From positions 1-40,874 of the forward strand of contig NZ_VRZC01000015.1 of the NCBI RefSeq assembly GCF_016743215.1: a DNA stretch of 40,874 bases, given 5' to 3'. The notes beneath the pieces were generated by a model. That model saw only the letters and a list, made by a program, of their open reading frames with translations, had not been told where the DNA came from and did not search any database. The position numbers and the translations under genes are program-made. The first letter of the stretch is position 1; every line of letters starts with the position of its first letter. Shown here piece by piece: positions 26,481 to 35,245 of this stretch. This DNA is from Geminocystis sp. GBBB08 (GTDB lineage: Bacteria > Cyanobacteriota > Cyanobacteriia > Cyanobacteriales > Cyanobacteriaceae).

Positions 26481-26585
26481 TTAAGAAATAAAATTATACT
26501 CGGCAAGATCATAATCTGAGCTTTTACGACATCGCCATTTATAGATCAACAAACTCAAGTTATGCCCTTGGAAAGTATAGAAACT
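26481..26585 (-). pseudogene. Possible lost C-terminal end of VapC
   Basis: Directly after the vapC stop, in a different frame, the minus strand reads SLLIYKWRCRKSSDYDLAEY before a TAA at 26481-26483. The IYKWR-x-(K)-S-x-D-Y-D-L cadence resembles ends of some PIN-domain proteins (usually preceded by D-x-D-F). This would mean an internal deletion and frame change destroyed the toxin. Family support is weak. Confidence 0.3.
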
Positions 26586-26794
26586 TAATTGATGAATGTC
26601 ACAAACAATGCTATTTTTACCGATTCATTTCGAGATACAAATTTATAAACTTCAAATAATATCGGTAATGGCGTTAAAACTTCACCAAAAGCAACAGAAA
26701 TTTGACTAAAACCTCGTTTAGCTTCATCGTGATAATTATCTTTTTGGGATAATAAAGCTATTAATGGTCCTGCATCTAATACTAATCGTTTCAT
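26585..26794 (-). pseudogene. vapC: Truncated PIN-domain toxin (VapC-like)
   Basis: N-terminal half of a PIN ribonuclease. It opens MKRLVLDAGPLIALLSQKDN with the first acidic catalytic residue D7, and has a second acidic site E48 in ILFEVYKF. PIN toxins usually run 125-145 residues and need further C-terminal acidic residues; this frame stops after 69, so the product should be inactive. Its ATG overlaps the antitoxin stop by one base (TAATG), the classic coupled arrangement. The out-of-frame continuation below it suggests decay rather than a naturally short protein. Confidence 0.75.
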
Positions 26795-27000
26795 TAGCGA
26801 TTATTTTTGTTAGTAGAGGCATCAGCAGGAGCATTTTTGACTATTCCTGCTAATTCTAATAGCCTTGCACCGTTACGAGGACGCAACTTGTCTTTTAATG
26901 CCTCTTGCACTACGCTAGAAACATTTTCTTCGGGATGTTTTTGCAAGTAACTACTTAATTGCTCCCATAATTCATCAGGGATATAAAGTGTTTTTCTCAT
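26794..27000 (-). CDS. vapB: Antitoxin of the decayed VapBC pair
   Basis: 68-residue protein opening MRKTLYIPDELWEQLSSYLQ, then NVSSVVQEALKDKLR, a ribbon-helix-helix DNA-binding pattern. The tail (LLELAGIVKNAPADAS) is presumably the toxin-binding part. In an intact module it would neutralise the PIN toxin and repress its own operon. It remains intact while its toxin is truncated, a common end state of toxin-antitoxin decay. A fragment of a second copy of its C-terminal coding region lies just upstream at 27037-27085. Confidence 0.75.
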   Translation of the reverse strand: MRKTLYIPDELWEQLSSYLQKHPEENVSSVVQEALKDKLRPRNGARLLELAGIVKNAPADASTNKNNR

Positions 27001-27036
27001 TTCTATTTTTTAGATATAACTTACATTGTACATTAG

Positions 27037-27085
27037 CATATTTTTGACTATTCCAGCTAACTCTAATTGTTACCATTACGGGGAT
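27037..27085 (-). pseudogene. Fragment of a second antitoxin copy
   Basis: TTTTGACTATTCCAGCTAA (27036 onward) and TTACCATTACGGGGATATAAC resemble the antitoxin gene at 26836-26893 (TTTTTGACTATTCCTGCTAA, CACCGTTACGAGGACGCAAC). This part encodes RPRNG...LELAGIVKN, here broken by stops. It is a partial duplication of the antitoxin 3' half, about 200 bases upstream of the intact copy. Confidence 0.5.
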
Positions 27086-27148
27086 ATAACTTAACTTTCA
27101 AGAGAAAATAAAATTAAGGGATAAGTAATTATTGATGAGGAGAGAAAT

Positions 27149-28561
27149 TTACTCGAATAAAGGAAAAGTAAGGGTAAAAATACTCCCTTTGTCAGGTTGA
27201 GAAATTAAGTTGATTTTACCATTCATGGTAGTAACTAAACTTTTAACTATAGCTAATCCTAAACCAGTGCCTCCGGTATCTCGATTTCTCGCTTCATCCA
27301 CTCGATAAAAACGCTCAAAAATTCTATTTTGTAAGGCTAAAGGAATACCAATTCCTTGATCATGAATTTCAATTATAGCTGATTTATGTTGTTTTAAGAT
27401 AATATGAATATCCGTATTTTCAGGGGAATATTTGATAGCATTATCAATTAAATTGAGACAAATTTGTTTAAATCTGTTGCGATCAACTTTAATAGAGATG
27501 TTATTATATTCTTCCGTTAAGAGAATATTTCTGGTACGATATTGTTGAGCCATACTGATAATTTCTCGAATGAGATCATTGACTATAACTATTTCTAATT
27601 CCATCTGAATATTACCATTATCAGCCCTAGCTAAATCTAATAAATCTTCTAATAATTGTACGGTGCGATTGGCTTCTGATACAGCAACAGATAAGGCTTC
27701 TTTTTGTATTAAAGTAAGATTTTCTCCTCGTCTGAGAGTACTTTGTAAATAACCTGATACAATAGTTAAAGGTGTCCTTAATTCATGAGAAACATTATTT
27801 AATAATTGTTGTTGATTTTCCCAAGTTTCTCCTAATCTCATCAACATTTTTTCTAATGTTTGAGCTAATTTTTTGACTTCACTAGGGCTATTATTAAAGT
27901 TAATTGAGACTTCTTTTAATTTATCTGCGGAGATATTTTGGGCTACATTACAAATTTTTTCTAAGGGTTTTAAAGAATAAGAAATATAACAGGCGATCGC
28001 CGTAATCATAATAGTAATAGCGAGAATAGTAGTAATAGTTAAAGTGCGAATTAAATAGGTAAATAAAATTTGTTCATTAGTAATATTTTGGGCGATATAT
28101 AAATAACCAATTAAGTGCTGATTTCGTTGAAAAGGAATACCGCAAATAAGCCAATAATTTTCAGCAATAATGATAACTTGAGGATGGGAAGAAATATAAT
28201 TAAAAGTAGCTAATTGAGGGTAAAAGTAACTAGATTGAGCAATAATATGATTATGGTTATTTTTAAACCAAAAAATATTTTTATAATTGGATAAATTGTT
28301 GATAGTTTTTTGAATACCTACCTCTAAAGATACCATTTCACTATAAATTTCGACATCATGGGGAAAACGATTTGCAATAGAATTAACAGTTTGTTTATGA
28401 GTCATGATTAACAAATTTTGCATTTTCCAATTCATCCATAAAGCAACACTACCTAAAGCCAAAGTTGAAAGTAATGCGACACCTAAAGTTAAACGAAATT
28501 TTAAAGAATTAAAGTCAATAGTTTTTAGGGTAGAAAGATTAGAGGTAATTTTTCTTAGCAT
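27149..28561 (-). CDS. Membrane sensor histidine kinase
   Basis: 470-residue two-component sensor. TM1 lies at about residues 26-46 and TM2 at about 173-196, enclosing a 125-residue periplasmic sensory domain without a recognisable family. HAMP follows (YSLKPLEKICNVAQNIS). The HisKA domain has phospho-acceptor H259 in NNVSHELRTPLTIVSG, and the HATPase domain has N box NLIDNAIKYSPEN, G1 DQGIGIP and G2 GGTGLGLAIVKSL. All catalytic boxes are intact. No response regulator gene is next to it, so it is an orphan kinase, as is frequent in cyanobacteria. Stimulus unknown. The ATG fits a short basic N-terminus before TM1. Confidence 0.92.
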   Translation of the reverse strand: MLRKITSNLSTLKTIDFNSLKFRLTLGVALLSTLALGSVALWMNWKMQNLLIMTHKQTVNSIANRFPHDVEIYSEMVSLEVGIQKTINNLSNYKNIFWFKNNHNHIIAQSSYFYPQLATFNYISSHPQVIIIAENYWLICGIPFQRNQHLIGYLYIAQNITNEQILFTYLIRTLTITTILAITIMITAIACYISYSLKPLEKICNVAQNISADKLKEVSINFNNSPSEVKKLAQTLEKMLMRLGETWENQQQLLNNVSHELRTPLTIVSGYLQSTLRRGENLTLIQKEALSVAVSEANRTVQLLEDLLDLARADNGNIQMELEIVIVNDLIREIISMAQQYRTRNILLTEEYNNISIKVDRNRFKQICLNLIDNAIKYSPENTDIHIILKQHKSAIIEIHDQGIGIPLALQNRIFERFYRVDEARNRDTGGTGLGLAIVKSLVTTMNGKINLISQPDKGSIFTLTFPLFE

Positions 28562-28809
28562 TATTTAGGGAATAAAGAGGGATGATATTTAATAAATAAT
28601 TGTCGAACTATTTTCCATTAAATCTTAATAAGCTGATATTTTCCTGAATTTTTGATTAAATAATAAAAATAAGGAAGAAGAAATTATTAAAAAACTAAAA
28701 GACTAGAAGACTCTTAAGACTAGAATAGTAGGAGAAAAAAACAGATTACAAAACAAATATATAACAATCAATTTATTAGTTGTTAACTAAGTTACGAAAG
28801 AAGTGTAAG

Positions 28810-31800
28810 CTAAATTCGATTAGCTAACATTAAAGCGGCTTGTTTCCATTTACCCATTTTTCTAAGTAAATTAGCGGCTTTGAGTTTATTTCCGGCTAAC
28901 TGCCACGCTTCGACAGCATTATCCCATTTACTTTCACCTTGTTGTTCACAAGTATAGGCAATTTTGTCCCATTGAGATATTTTACGCCAACATTCTTCAG
29001 CTAATGACCAGTATAATCCTTGTTCATAACAAAGGGCAGCTTTAATAATGTTGTCTTTAACATCACTTAATAACCAAGTTTGTGCGGCTTTTTGCCATTG
29101 TTTTTGTTGTTGATAGGCAATGGCTACCATATCATATCGAGACAAATTATGCCAACAATCAGCATTTTTCTGCCATAATTGAGCATTTTGATAAGCTAAG
29201 GCGGCTTTTTCCCACTCACAAATCAATTCCCATGCTTGGGCGGCTTTTTCCCATTTAGATTGTTTTTCACAAATTAAAGCAACTCTTTGCCAATTTTGTA
29301 TTTGTCGCCAACAGTTTTCAGCTTCTGAGTAGAGTTTTATCTTTTCATAAATTTCTCCTGCTTGTTGATAATTATTAAGAAGAATGTAAGCGAAGGCGGC
29401 TTTATCTAATTGGTTTTGTTTTTCACAGGTAAAAGCAACTTTTTCCCAGTCTTCAAGTTGTCGCCAAAGGTTTTCTGCTAAATCCCAAAATTCTCCTTGT
29501 TGATAACAAACAGCAGCTTTATCTAACTCAGGAATTTGTAACCAAATTAGTGCAGCTTTTTGCCACTGTTGTTGGGTTTGCCAGATATGGGCGGCGGTTT
29601 CCCATTTGTATTGTTTTTCAGCCATGATAGCGGCTTTTTCCCAGTTACCCATAAGTAACCAACACTCTTCGGCTTTTTGCCAATTTTCAATTTTTTCGTA
29701 ACAGTTACCGGCTTTTTCGACTTTATCTATTTTTAACCAAGAAGAAGCGGCTTTTTCCCATGTCTCTTGTTTTTCGTAAACTTCAGCTAATTTTTGCCAA
29801 TTTTCTAATTTACGCCAACACTCTTCGGCTTTTTGCCAATTTTCAACTTTTTCATAACAGTTACCGGCTTTTTCGACTTTATCTATTTTTAACCAAGAAG
29901 AAGCGGCTTTTTCCCATGTCTGTTGTTTTTCCCACAACTGAGAAGCCAATTCCCACTTATTTTGTTTTTCGTAAACTTCAGCTAATTTTTGCCAGTTTTT
30001 TAATTTATGCCAACATTCTTCAGTTTTTTGCCAATTTTCTGCATTTTCGTAACAAATAGCCGCCGAATCTAATCGATTAATTTTTTCCCATAGGGTAGCT
30101 GCTTTTTGCCATTGATTTAATTCTTGCCAAAGTTTAGCAGAATCTGGCCATTTTTGCTGTTTTTCGCAGAGGATAGCAACTTTTTGCCAATTTTCTAATT
30201 TACGCCAACAGTTTTCAGCTTCTTGCCATGCTTCGACTTTTTCATAACACCAAGCAGCTTTCTCTTCTGGTTTAACTTTGTGCCAAGTTTGTGCGGCTTC
30301 TAACCATTTTTCTTGTCTTTCACACATAATGGCAACGTTAACCCATTGTTGTAATTGTCGCCAACAATCTTCTGCTTTTTGCCAATTTTGTGCTAATTCA
30401 TAGTCAAGGGAAGCATTAGATAATTTTCCTAACTGTAACCAAATATCAGCAGACTTTTGCCAGTGATGTTGTTTTTGACAAGCTATAGCGACTTTTTCCC
30501 AGTCTTGAAGTTTACGCCAACAAAATTCTGCTAATTGCCATTCTTCTACTTTTTCATAACACTCACCGGCTTGAGAATATGCTTCTAATTTTTGCCATGC
30601 TTTTCCAGCAGAGGAAAATTGCTGTAATTTTTGCCAAAGATTAGCGGCAGTTTCATAATCTTGCTGTTGATAACAACAAAAGGCGACTTCTTGCCAATTT
30701 TTTAATTCTCGCCATAATTTTTCGGCTAAACTCCATAATTTTCCTTGAGAGTAACATTTCGCTGCAGATTTTTTTTCGTCTATTTTTAACCATGCTTTCC
30801 CTGCTTTTTCCCATTCTCCTGTTTTTTGATAAATAAGGGCAAGTCTTTCCCAATTTTTTAAGTTTAGCCAACATTCTTCTGCTTTTGACCAAAGTTTTCC
30901 TTTTTCATAACAAAAAGCTGCTTTTTTTATCTCTCTCGTCATTTCCCATGCGTAACCTGCTTTTTGCCAATTTTCTAACTGTTGCCAAATTTGTGCGGCG
31001 GATTGCCATTTATGTTGAGATTCACAACAAGTAGCGATATTGGGTAGATGATTAAGTTGACGCCAACAAGTTTCTGCTTCTTGCCAATACATTCCTCGTT
31101 GGTAACTTTCAGCAGCTTGAGGAAGTTGGGGAATTTTTAAATAATTTTCAGCGGCTTTTTGCCATTGCTGTAATTTTTGCCAAATTTTTGCTGATTCTTG
31201 CCATTTTTCTTGTGCCTGACAACATAAGGCGATATTTTCCCAATTATTTAATTTTCGCCAACAATTTTCGGCTTTTTCCCATTGAGAATTTTTTTGATAA
31301 CAAATAGCGGCATTTTCCCATTTTTCAATTTTTTCCCATAGGGTAGCCGCTTTTTCCCATTGGTTTTCTTCCTCCCTAATTAGGGCAGTTTTTTCCCATG
31401 CTTTTTGTTTTTCCCACATCAAACGACAACGAGATAAATCACCAGTTTGACGATAAATTTTTTCTGCCATTAAGTAAGATTTTTCTGCCGCTTCATCTTT
31501 GCCTTGTTTTTTATATTCATCTCCGGCTTTTTCCCATTCTTGATTAAGTTTTAAACATTGTAAATAATTTTCTGTATCTTCAGCTTGTTGATAACAAATA
31601 CTAGCTAAATCATAATGATGATGTTGTTGAAAATATCTTGCTTTTTCCTGCCACTGTAAAGGAGTCAAATTTCGCCATTTTTTTAACCATAAATTATCGT
31701 CTATTTCCTGCCAACAGTTAACTGCTTTTTGCCATTTTTCTAAAATATTCCATAAATCTCCGGCTTTTCCCCAGTTACCTTCACTTTCAGCAATGTAAGG

Positions 31801-33792
31801 TTGAATAAGTTTTGCTTTTTGATAATTTTTTATCTGCCAATAAGATTCATAAGCCTGTTTCCATGCACCTTGATGATGATAAAATTGAGCGATAGTGTTA
31901 ATATTCTCATCAAGAGAAAGGGTAAAAAAGCCTTCTAAAATTTCAAGATTACCTTTAGTTAAGTAATCTTCTAAATTAGGATAGTTTTCTCCAATATTTA
32001 AACTTGTTTCATAGCAGTAAATTTTTTCTTTGACACATCCTAAACAAAGATATAAGTATTTTTTTAATAAATCCGTTGTCAGACTATGATATTTGATATT
32101 GTTAAAATAGCTAAAAAAATTCCAAAGGATAATTTCATTAAATTTTAAACCATCAATTTCGGTAATAGTTAGAATGCGACTATTAGAAACTTCTTGACGG
32201 GCTTTAAAAATATTGAGTAACTTTTCCTTTTCTTGACTATTAGTAACAATAATACATTTATCTAAACCAAAATTTATGCCTAAATTCAATAACTTTGATT
32301 CGGGAGAAATAATCGAAAAGCAGTTAGTATTTTGTGGAAGAATACGATTATTTTTGAGAATATCTTTACTTTTTGATTTTTTCTCTAACTCTAAATTTAA
32401 TAACCCGTGACTAAAATTGATTAAGTTTTGATTAGCAATTAAGTTAAAGGTTAATTTTCCTTCATGGATAGTTGAGTTATTATCAGAGGAGACAATTTTT
32501 TGAATTTTTTTGACAAAAGTTGCACAGTCATAAATAGATTTTTGACTATCGTAGGTAAAACAAAAATTATTGATTAAATTTTTCTCGTCAGATTTTTGGG
32601 TTAAAGTGAGAATTAATTGTAAAGCTATGTCATTAAATTTATGGGCGTTATCACAATAAACTTGAGCATAAATTCCGCTAAAATTATGAGGTATATTTTC
32701 TAAAATATAGTTACTTAAATCTATTTCATCCCAGTAGTTATATTGAGTTAACCATTGTTGATATTTAACCGCTAATTGATAAATTTGTTTAGGGTTAATT
32801 TCTGGAGATAAAAAAGTATATTGTTGAATTTGTTGTTGATAATTTTCTAAGGAAATTAAATTATAAGTATTCTTGGTATAACTACCATTTCCTTTGATAA
32901 GATAATAAATTTCGTGCCATAAATGAGATGATTCAATATCTTCTATTTCTTGATTAGCTAAAAACTTAAACTTAAAGTCAGTATAAGTAATTTCTTTACT
33001 TCTGAGAAATCTGTTATCTTGTAAAAGATGATTATCTTGAGCAAATTTACGAATAAAATAAATAAAGTCACGGATAATGAAGTTATCAATCTTTTCTCCT
33101 TTCAATAATGGTTGAGATGGATACTGAGTTTGATATTTATTATTTAGAGTATGAGTAAGATAAAGGATTTTTCCTTCTGGATTAGTTTTACTGGCTTGTA
33201 TAGCTTTGATTAAAGATACTGTGGTTTTTCCAGTGTTGTTAAATCCGTGCAAAAGTAAAGGTAAAGGTTTTTTGATGTTATCAATTTCTTCTGAGGAGAG
33301 TAAAAGTTTTTGAGGATTAGTAACGAAAATATTTAAACTTTGTAAACTCTGACAAAAAAAGTCGTTAAACTGGATGTCAAAATCTTCAGGTTGTATTTTT
33401 AAATTTTCTCTGCTTCTAAAGTTATGGATAATTTCGGTATTGATTAAATTATGTTCTCGATTAATATTAATATCAATATCAATTATCTTGACTGAAAGTC
33501 CTTCTTTAAAGACTATAATTCTTTTAAGTTTACTTTTATCAAAAATATTGAGAAATTTAACTATATTTTCTTGATGGTGAAGAATATGAGTAATAAATAT
33601 CTCTAACTTATAATTATAGTTAAGACGATAAATAACTTTTTCTTGTTTTCTTTTATCAATTTCTGAAGTTAATAAAGGATGATGAATAATGGTTTCTAAA
33701 ATTGTTAAAATTACCTGTTGATTAGAAGTCTTAAGCCCATGGATTGTTTTGCTTAAACTATTATTACTACTAAGAGAATATTGATGGTTCAT
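28810..33792 (-). CDS. Giant protein: degenerate UvrD-like helicase domain plus about 76 tryptophan-rich helical repeats
   Basis: 1660 residues in two parts. Residues ~1-600 follow a superfamily-1 (UvrD-like) layout: Walker A GFNNTGKT (183-190) is intact. Motif II reads VYCDNAHKF (378-386, DEAQ expected), motif III TYDSQKSIYD (413-422), motif V EIDGLKFNEIILW (545-557), and motif VI LCLGCVKEKIY (582-592, arginine expected). Nucleotide binding is plausible, unwinding doubtful. Residues 644-1660 are about 76 helical units of consensus WQKAEECWRKLEN-type. Units 10-69 (residues 786-1565) are all exactly 13 residues. Units cycle in sets of four or five. The cadence recalls TRANK1/IFT-like solenoids. 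No signal peptide. It is a stand-alone gene; function unknown, with scaffold or conflict-system roles possible. Confidence 0.8.
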   Translation of the reverse strand: MNHQYSLSSNNSLSKTIHGLKTSNQQVILTILETIIHHPLLTSEIDKRKQEKVIYRLNYNYKLEIFITHILHHQENIVKFLNIFDKSKLKRIIVFKEGLSVKIIDIDININREHNLINTEIIHNFRSRENLKIQPEDFDIQFNDFFCQSLQSLNIFVTNPQKLLLSSEEIDNIKKPLPLLLHGFNNTGKTTVSLIKAIQASKTNPEGKILYLTHTLNNKYQTQYPSQPLLKGEKIDNFIIRDFIYFIRKFAQDNHLLQDNRFLRSKEITYTDFKFKFLANQEIEDIESSHLWHEIYYLIKGNGSYTKNTYNLISLENYQQQIQQYTFLSPEINPKQIYQLAVKYQQWLTQYNYWDEIDLSNYILENIPHNFSGIYAQVYCDNAHKFNDIALQLILTLTQKSDEKNLINNFCFTYDSQKSIYDCATFVKKIQKIVSSDNNSTIHEGKLTFNLIANQNLINFSHGLLNLELEKKSKSKDILKNNRILPQNTNCFSIISPESKLLNLGINFGLDKCIIVTNSQEKEKLLNIFKARQEVSNSRILTITEIDGLKFNEIILWNFFSYFNNIKYHSLTTDLLKKYLYLCLGCVKEKIYCYETSLNIGENYPNLEDYLTKGNLEILEGFFTLSLDENINTIAQFYHHQGAWKQAYESYWQIKNYQKAKLIQPYIAESEGNWGKAGDLWNILEKWQKAVNCWQEIDDNLWLKKWRNLTPLQWQEKARYFQQHHHYDLASICYQQAEDTENYLQCLKLNQEWEKAGDEYKKQGKDEAAEKSYLMAEKIYRQTGDLSRCRLMWEKQKAWEKTALIREEENQWEKAATLWEKIEKWENAAICYQKNSQWEKAENCWRKLNNWENIALCCQAQEKWQESAKIWQKLQQWQKAAENYLKIPQLPQAAESYQRGMYWQEAETCWRQLNHLPNIATCCESQHKWQSAAQIWQQLENWQKAGYAWEMTREIKKAAFCYEKGKLWSKAEECWLNLKNWERLALIYQKTGEWEKAGKAWLKIDEKKSAAKCYSQGKLWSLAEKLWRELKNWQEVAFCCYQQQDYETAANLWQKLQQFSSAGKAWQKLEAYSQAGECYEKVEEWQLAEFCWRKLQDWEKVAIACQKQHHWQKSADIWLQLGKLSNASLDYELAQNWQKAEDCWRQLQQWVNVAIMCERQEKWLEAAQTWHKVKPEEKAAWCYEKVEAWQEAENCWRKLENWQKVAILCEKQQKWPDSAKLWQELNQWQKAATLWEKINRLDSAAICYENAENWQKTEECWHKLKNWQKLAEVYEKQNKWELASQLWEKQQTWEKAASSWLKIDKVEKAGNCYEKVENWQKAEECWRKLENWQKLAEVYEKQETWEKAASSWLKIDKVEKAGNCYEKIENWQKAEECWLLMGNWEKAAIMAEKQYKWETAAHIWQTQQQWQKAALIWLQIPELDKAAVCYQQGEFWDLAENLWRQLEDWEKVAFTCEKQNQLDKAAFAYILLNNYQQAGEIYEKIKLYSEAENCWRQIQNWQRVALICEKQSKWEKAAQAWELICEWEKAALAYQNAQLWQKNADCWHNLSRYDMVAIAYQQQKQWQKAAQTWLLSDVKDNIIKAALCYEQGLYWSLAEECWRKISQWDKIAYTCEQQGESKWDNAVEAWQLAGNKLKAANLLRKMGKWKQAALMLANRI
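29098..31437 (-). repeat. Array of sixty 39-bp coding repeats (13-residue units)
   Basis: Sixty consecutive units without any length change encode residues 786-1565. Position 1 is usually W (sometimes L, Y, V or I), 4 and 5 are A/A or A/E, 8 is W, C or Y, and 11-13 end in polar residues often with N, G, D or P. Unit types repeat in order: xWQKAExCWRKL, WQKVAxxCEKQ, WxxAAxxWxxL, optional WxKAAxxWxKI, xxxAAxCYEK. That gives higher-order periods of 52 or 65 residues (156 or 195 bp). Confidence 0.95.
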
Positions 33793-33961
33793 TAATTTAT
33801 TAATGTGGATTAAATAAGTTAATCTAGTTAGTAATTCTAAATTTATCGGTGTAAAAAGAAATGATTAGAAATAACATAACATAAGTAAAATTGGAAATAA
33901 GATACAAGAAAGATCTTCAGTTCATGAGATAATTAGGAAGTCAACTACTTTTAAACTATAT

Positions 33962-34513
33962 ATGTTAAAATCTTTTATCTCGATCATATTAATTATTTTT
34001 AGCATTACTTTGACTTCTTGTTCATCTGCACTTAGTGGTTTACAAGCTTATGTTGACGGTATAGACGGTTATCAATTTTTATATCCTAATGGTTGGATGT
34101 TGGTAGATGTAAAAAATGTTAGTGAGGGGGTAGATGTAGTTTTTAAAGATTTTCTGGAACCTAGTGAAAATTTAAGCGTAATTGTGAGTAAAATAGATTC
34201 AAAGAAAAATTTAGCAGATTTAGGCACTCCTACGGATGTCGGTTATCGGTTTATGAAAATGGTTAACCAAGATTCTAGCAATGGAAGGGAAGCCGAATTA
34301 ATTTCTGCGGAAAAAAGAGAACAAAATTTACAAGATTATTACTTACTAGAATATAAAGTCAAATTATCAAATAATGAATATCGTCATAACTTAGCCAGTG
34401 TGGCGACAAAAAACGGAAAACTATATACGTTTAACATTTCCACCACAGAATCTCGATGGCAAAATGTGGGAGATTTATTCAAAACAGTAACGAAATCTTT
34501 TAACCTTTCTTAA
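33962..34513 (+). CDS. CyanoP, PsbP-like photosystem II lipoprotein
   Basis: Lumenal lipoprotein of the PsbP family that associates with photosystem II and supports its assembly or stability. The signal peptide ends in lipobox LTSC with C20, so it is anchored by lipid. The mature domain shows the PsbP signatures: VDGIDGYQFLYPNGWMLVDV near the start, then VVFKDFLEPSENLSVIVS, DLGTPTDVGYRFMK, YYLLEYKVKL, and an end with TTESRWQNVGDLFKTVTKSF. At 183 residues it is the usual cyanobacterial length. It is a single gene; the next gene (maf) follows 87 bases later with a GCAAAG-type repeat between. Confidence 0.93.
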   Translation: MLKSFISIILIIFSITLTSCSSALSGLQAYVDGIDGYQFLYPNGWMLVDVKNVSEGVDVVFKDFLEPSENLSVIVSKIDSKKNLADLGTPTDVGYRFMKMVNQDSSNGREAELISAEKREQNLQDYYLLEYKVKLSNNEYRHNLASVATKNGKLYTFNISTTESRWQNVGDLFKTVTKSFNLS

Positions 34514-34520
34514 CAAGACA

Positions 34521-34558
34521 AAAAACCCTTTGCAACTTTTCTTTGTGTCTTTGCGAGA
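34521..34558 (-). repeat. Dispersed GCAAAG-type repeat, second copy
   Basis: Reverse-complement relative of 9982-10010: AAAAACCCTTTGCAAC, then CTTTGTGTCTTTGCGAGA. The version here is about 10 bases longer in the middle. It lies between cyanoP and maf and could form a weak structure in the transcript. Confidence 0.5.
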
Positions 34559-34600
34559 AAAATCCTTCTGACGAAAAACTTTTGCTAATTAACTGATTTT

Positions 34601-35185
34601 ATGACTAAATTTGTCTTGGCTTCGGCTTCTCCCGCTCGTTTAAAACTGTTAAAAATGATTGGTATTGAACCTATTGTTCATAGTAGTGATTATGATGAGT
34701 CTCAAATTACTGTAACAGATGTTGTTGATTTAGTCAATACTTTGGCATGGAAAAAAGCGGAAATTATTGCAAGTCTTTATTCTTCAGCTTTAATTTTAGG
34801 CTGCGATTCTGTGTTAGAAATGGAAGATGAAATTTATGGTAAACCTGAAAATCCTGAAATGGCGATCGCCCGTTGGCAAAAAATGAGAGGAAAAATGGGT
34901 AAATTATATACAGGTCATGCTTTAATTAACACTAATACCCAAGAAAAAATCATTAATTGTGGCATTACGGAGGTATATTTCGCTGATATTGATGACTTTA
35001 CTATTAAAGCCTATGTAGGGACACAAGAGCCTTTGAAATGTGCTGGTAGTTTTGCTTTAGAAGGTAAAGGGGGAGTTTTCATTGATAAAATTATCGGTTG
35101 TCATAGTAATGTAATTGGGTTAAGTTTACCTTTATTACGAAATATGTTAGCAGATTTAAACTTTCAGGTCACAGATTTTTGGTAA
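34601..35185 (+). CDS. maf: Maf-family nucleotide pyrophosphatase
   Basis: House-cleaning enzyme that hydrolyses non-canonical or excess nucleoside triphosphates to monophosphates plus pyrophosphate; some family members are linked to division arrest. 194 residues. The N-terminal phosphate loop is [16 protein letters not shown], and further conserved elements are [51 protein letters not shown], and [20 protein letters not shown]. Complete, with start ATG 34601. Substrate preference (dTTP/UTP or modified bases) cannot be read reliably. It contains a HIP1 site at 34862-34869. Stand-alone gene. Confidence 0.95.
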   Translation: MTKFVLASASPARLKLLKMIGIEPIVHSSDYDESQITVTDVVDLVNTLAWKKAEIIASLYSSALILGCDSVLEMEDEIYGKPENPEMAIARWQKMRGKMGKLYTGHALINTNTQEKIINCGITEVYFADIDDFTIKAYVGTQEPLKCAGSFALEGKGGVFIDKIIGCHSNVIGLSLPLLRNMLADLNFQVTDFW

Positions 35186-35245
35186 GTTGTTACAGACAAT
35201 TTGAGTTAAGCTAATTGAAAGAAAAAATTTAAGGTAATGTAAATC

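Noticed and set aside
30653-30892. Frames of 79 and 99 codons (second at 29760-30059) inside the giant repeat gene
   Set aside because: They are alternate-frame readings of the 39-bp repeats, which keep any frame open periodically; no start signals or conservation.
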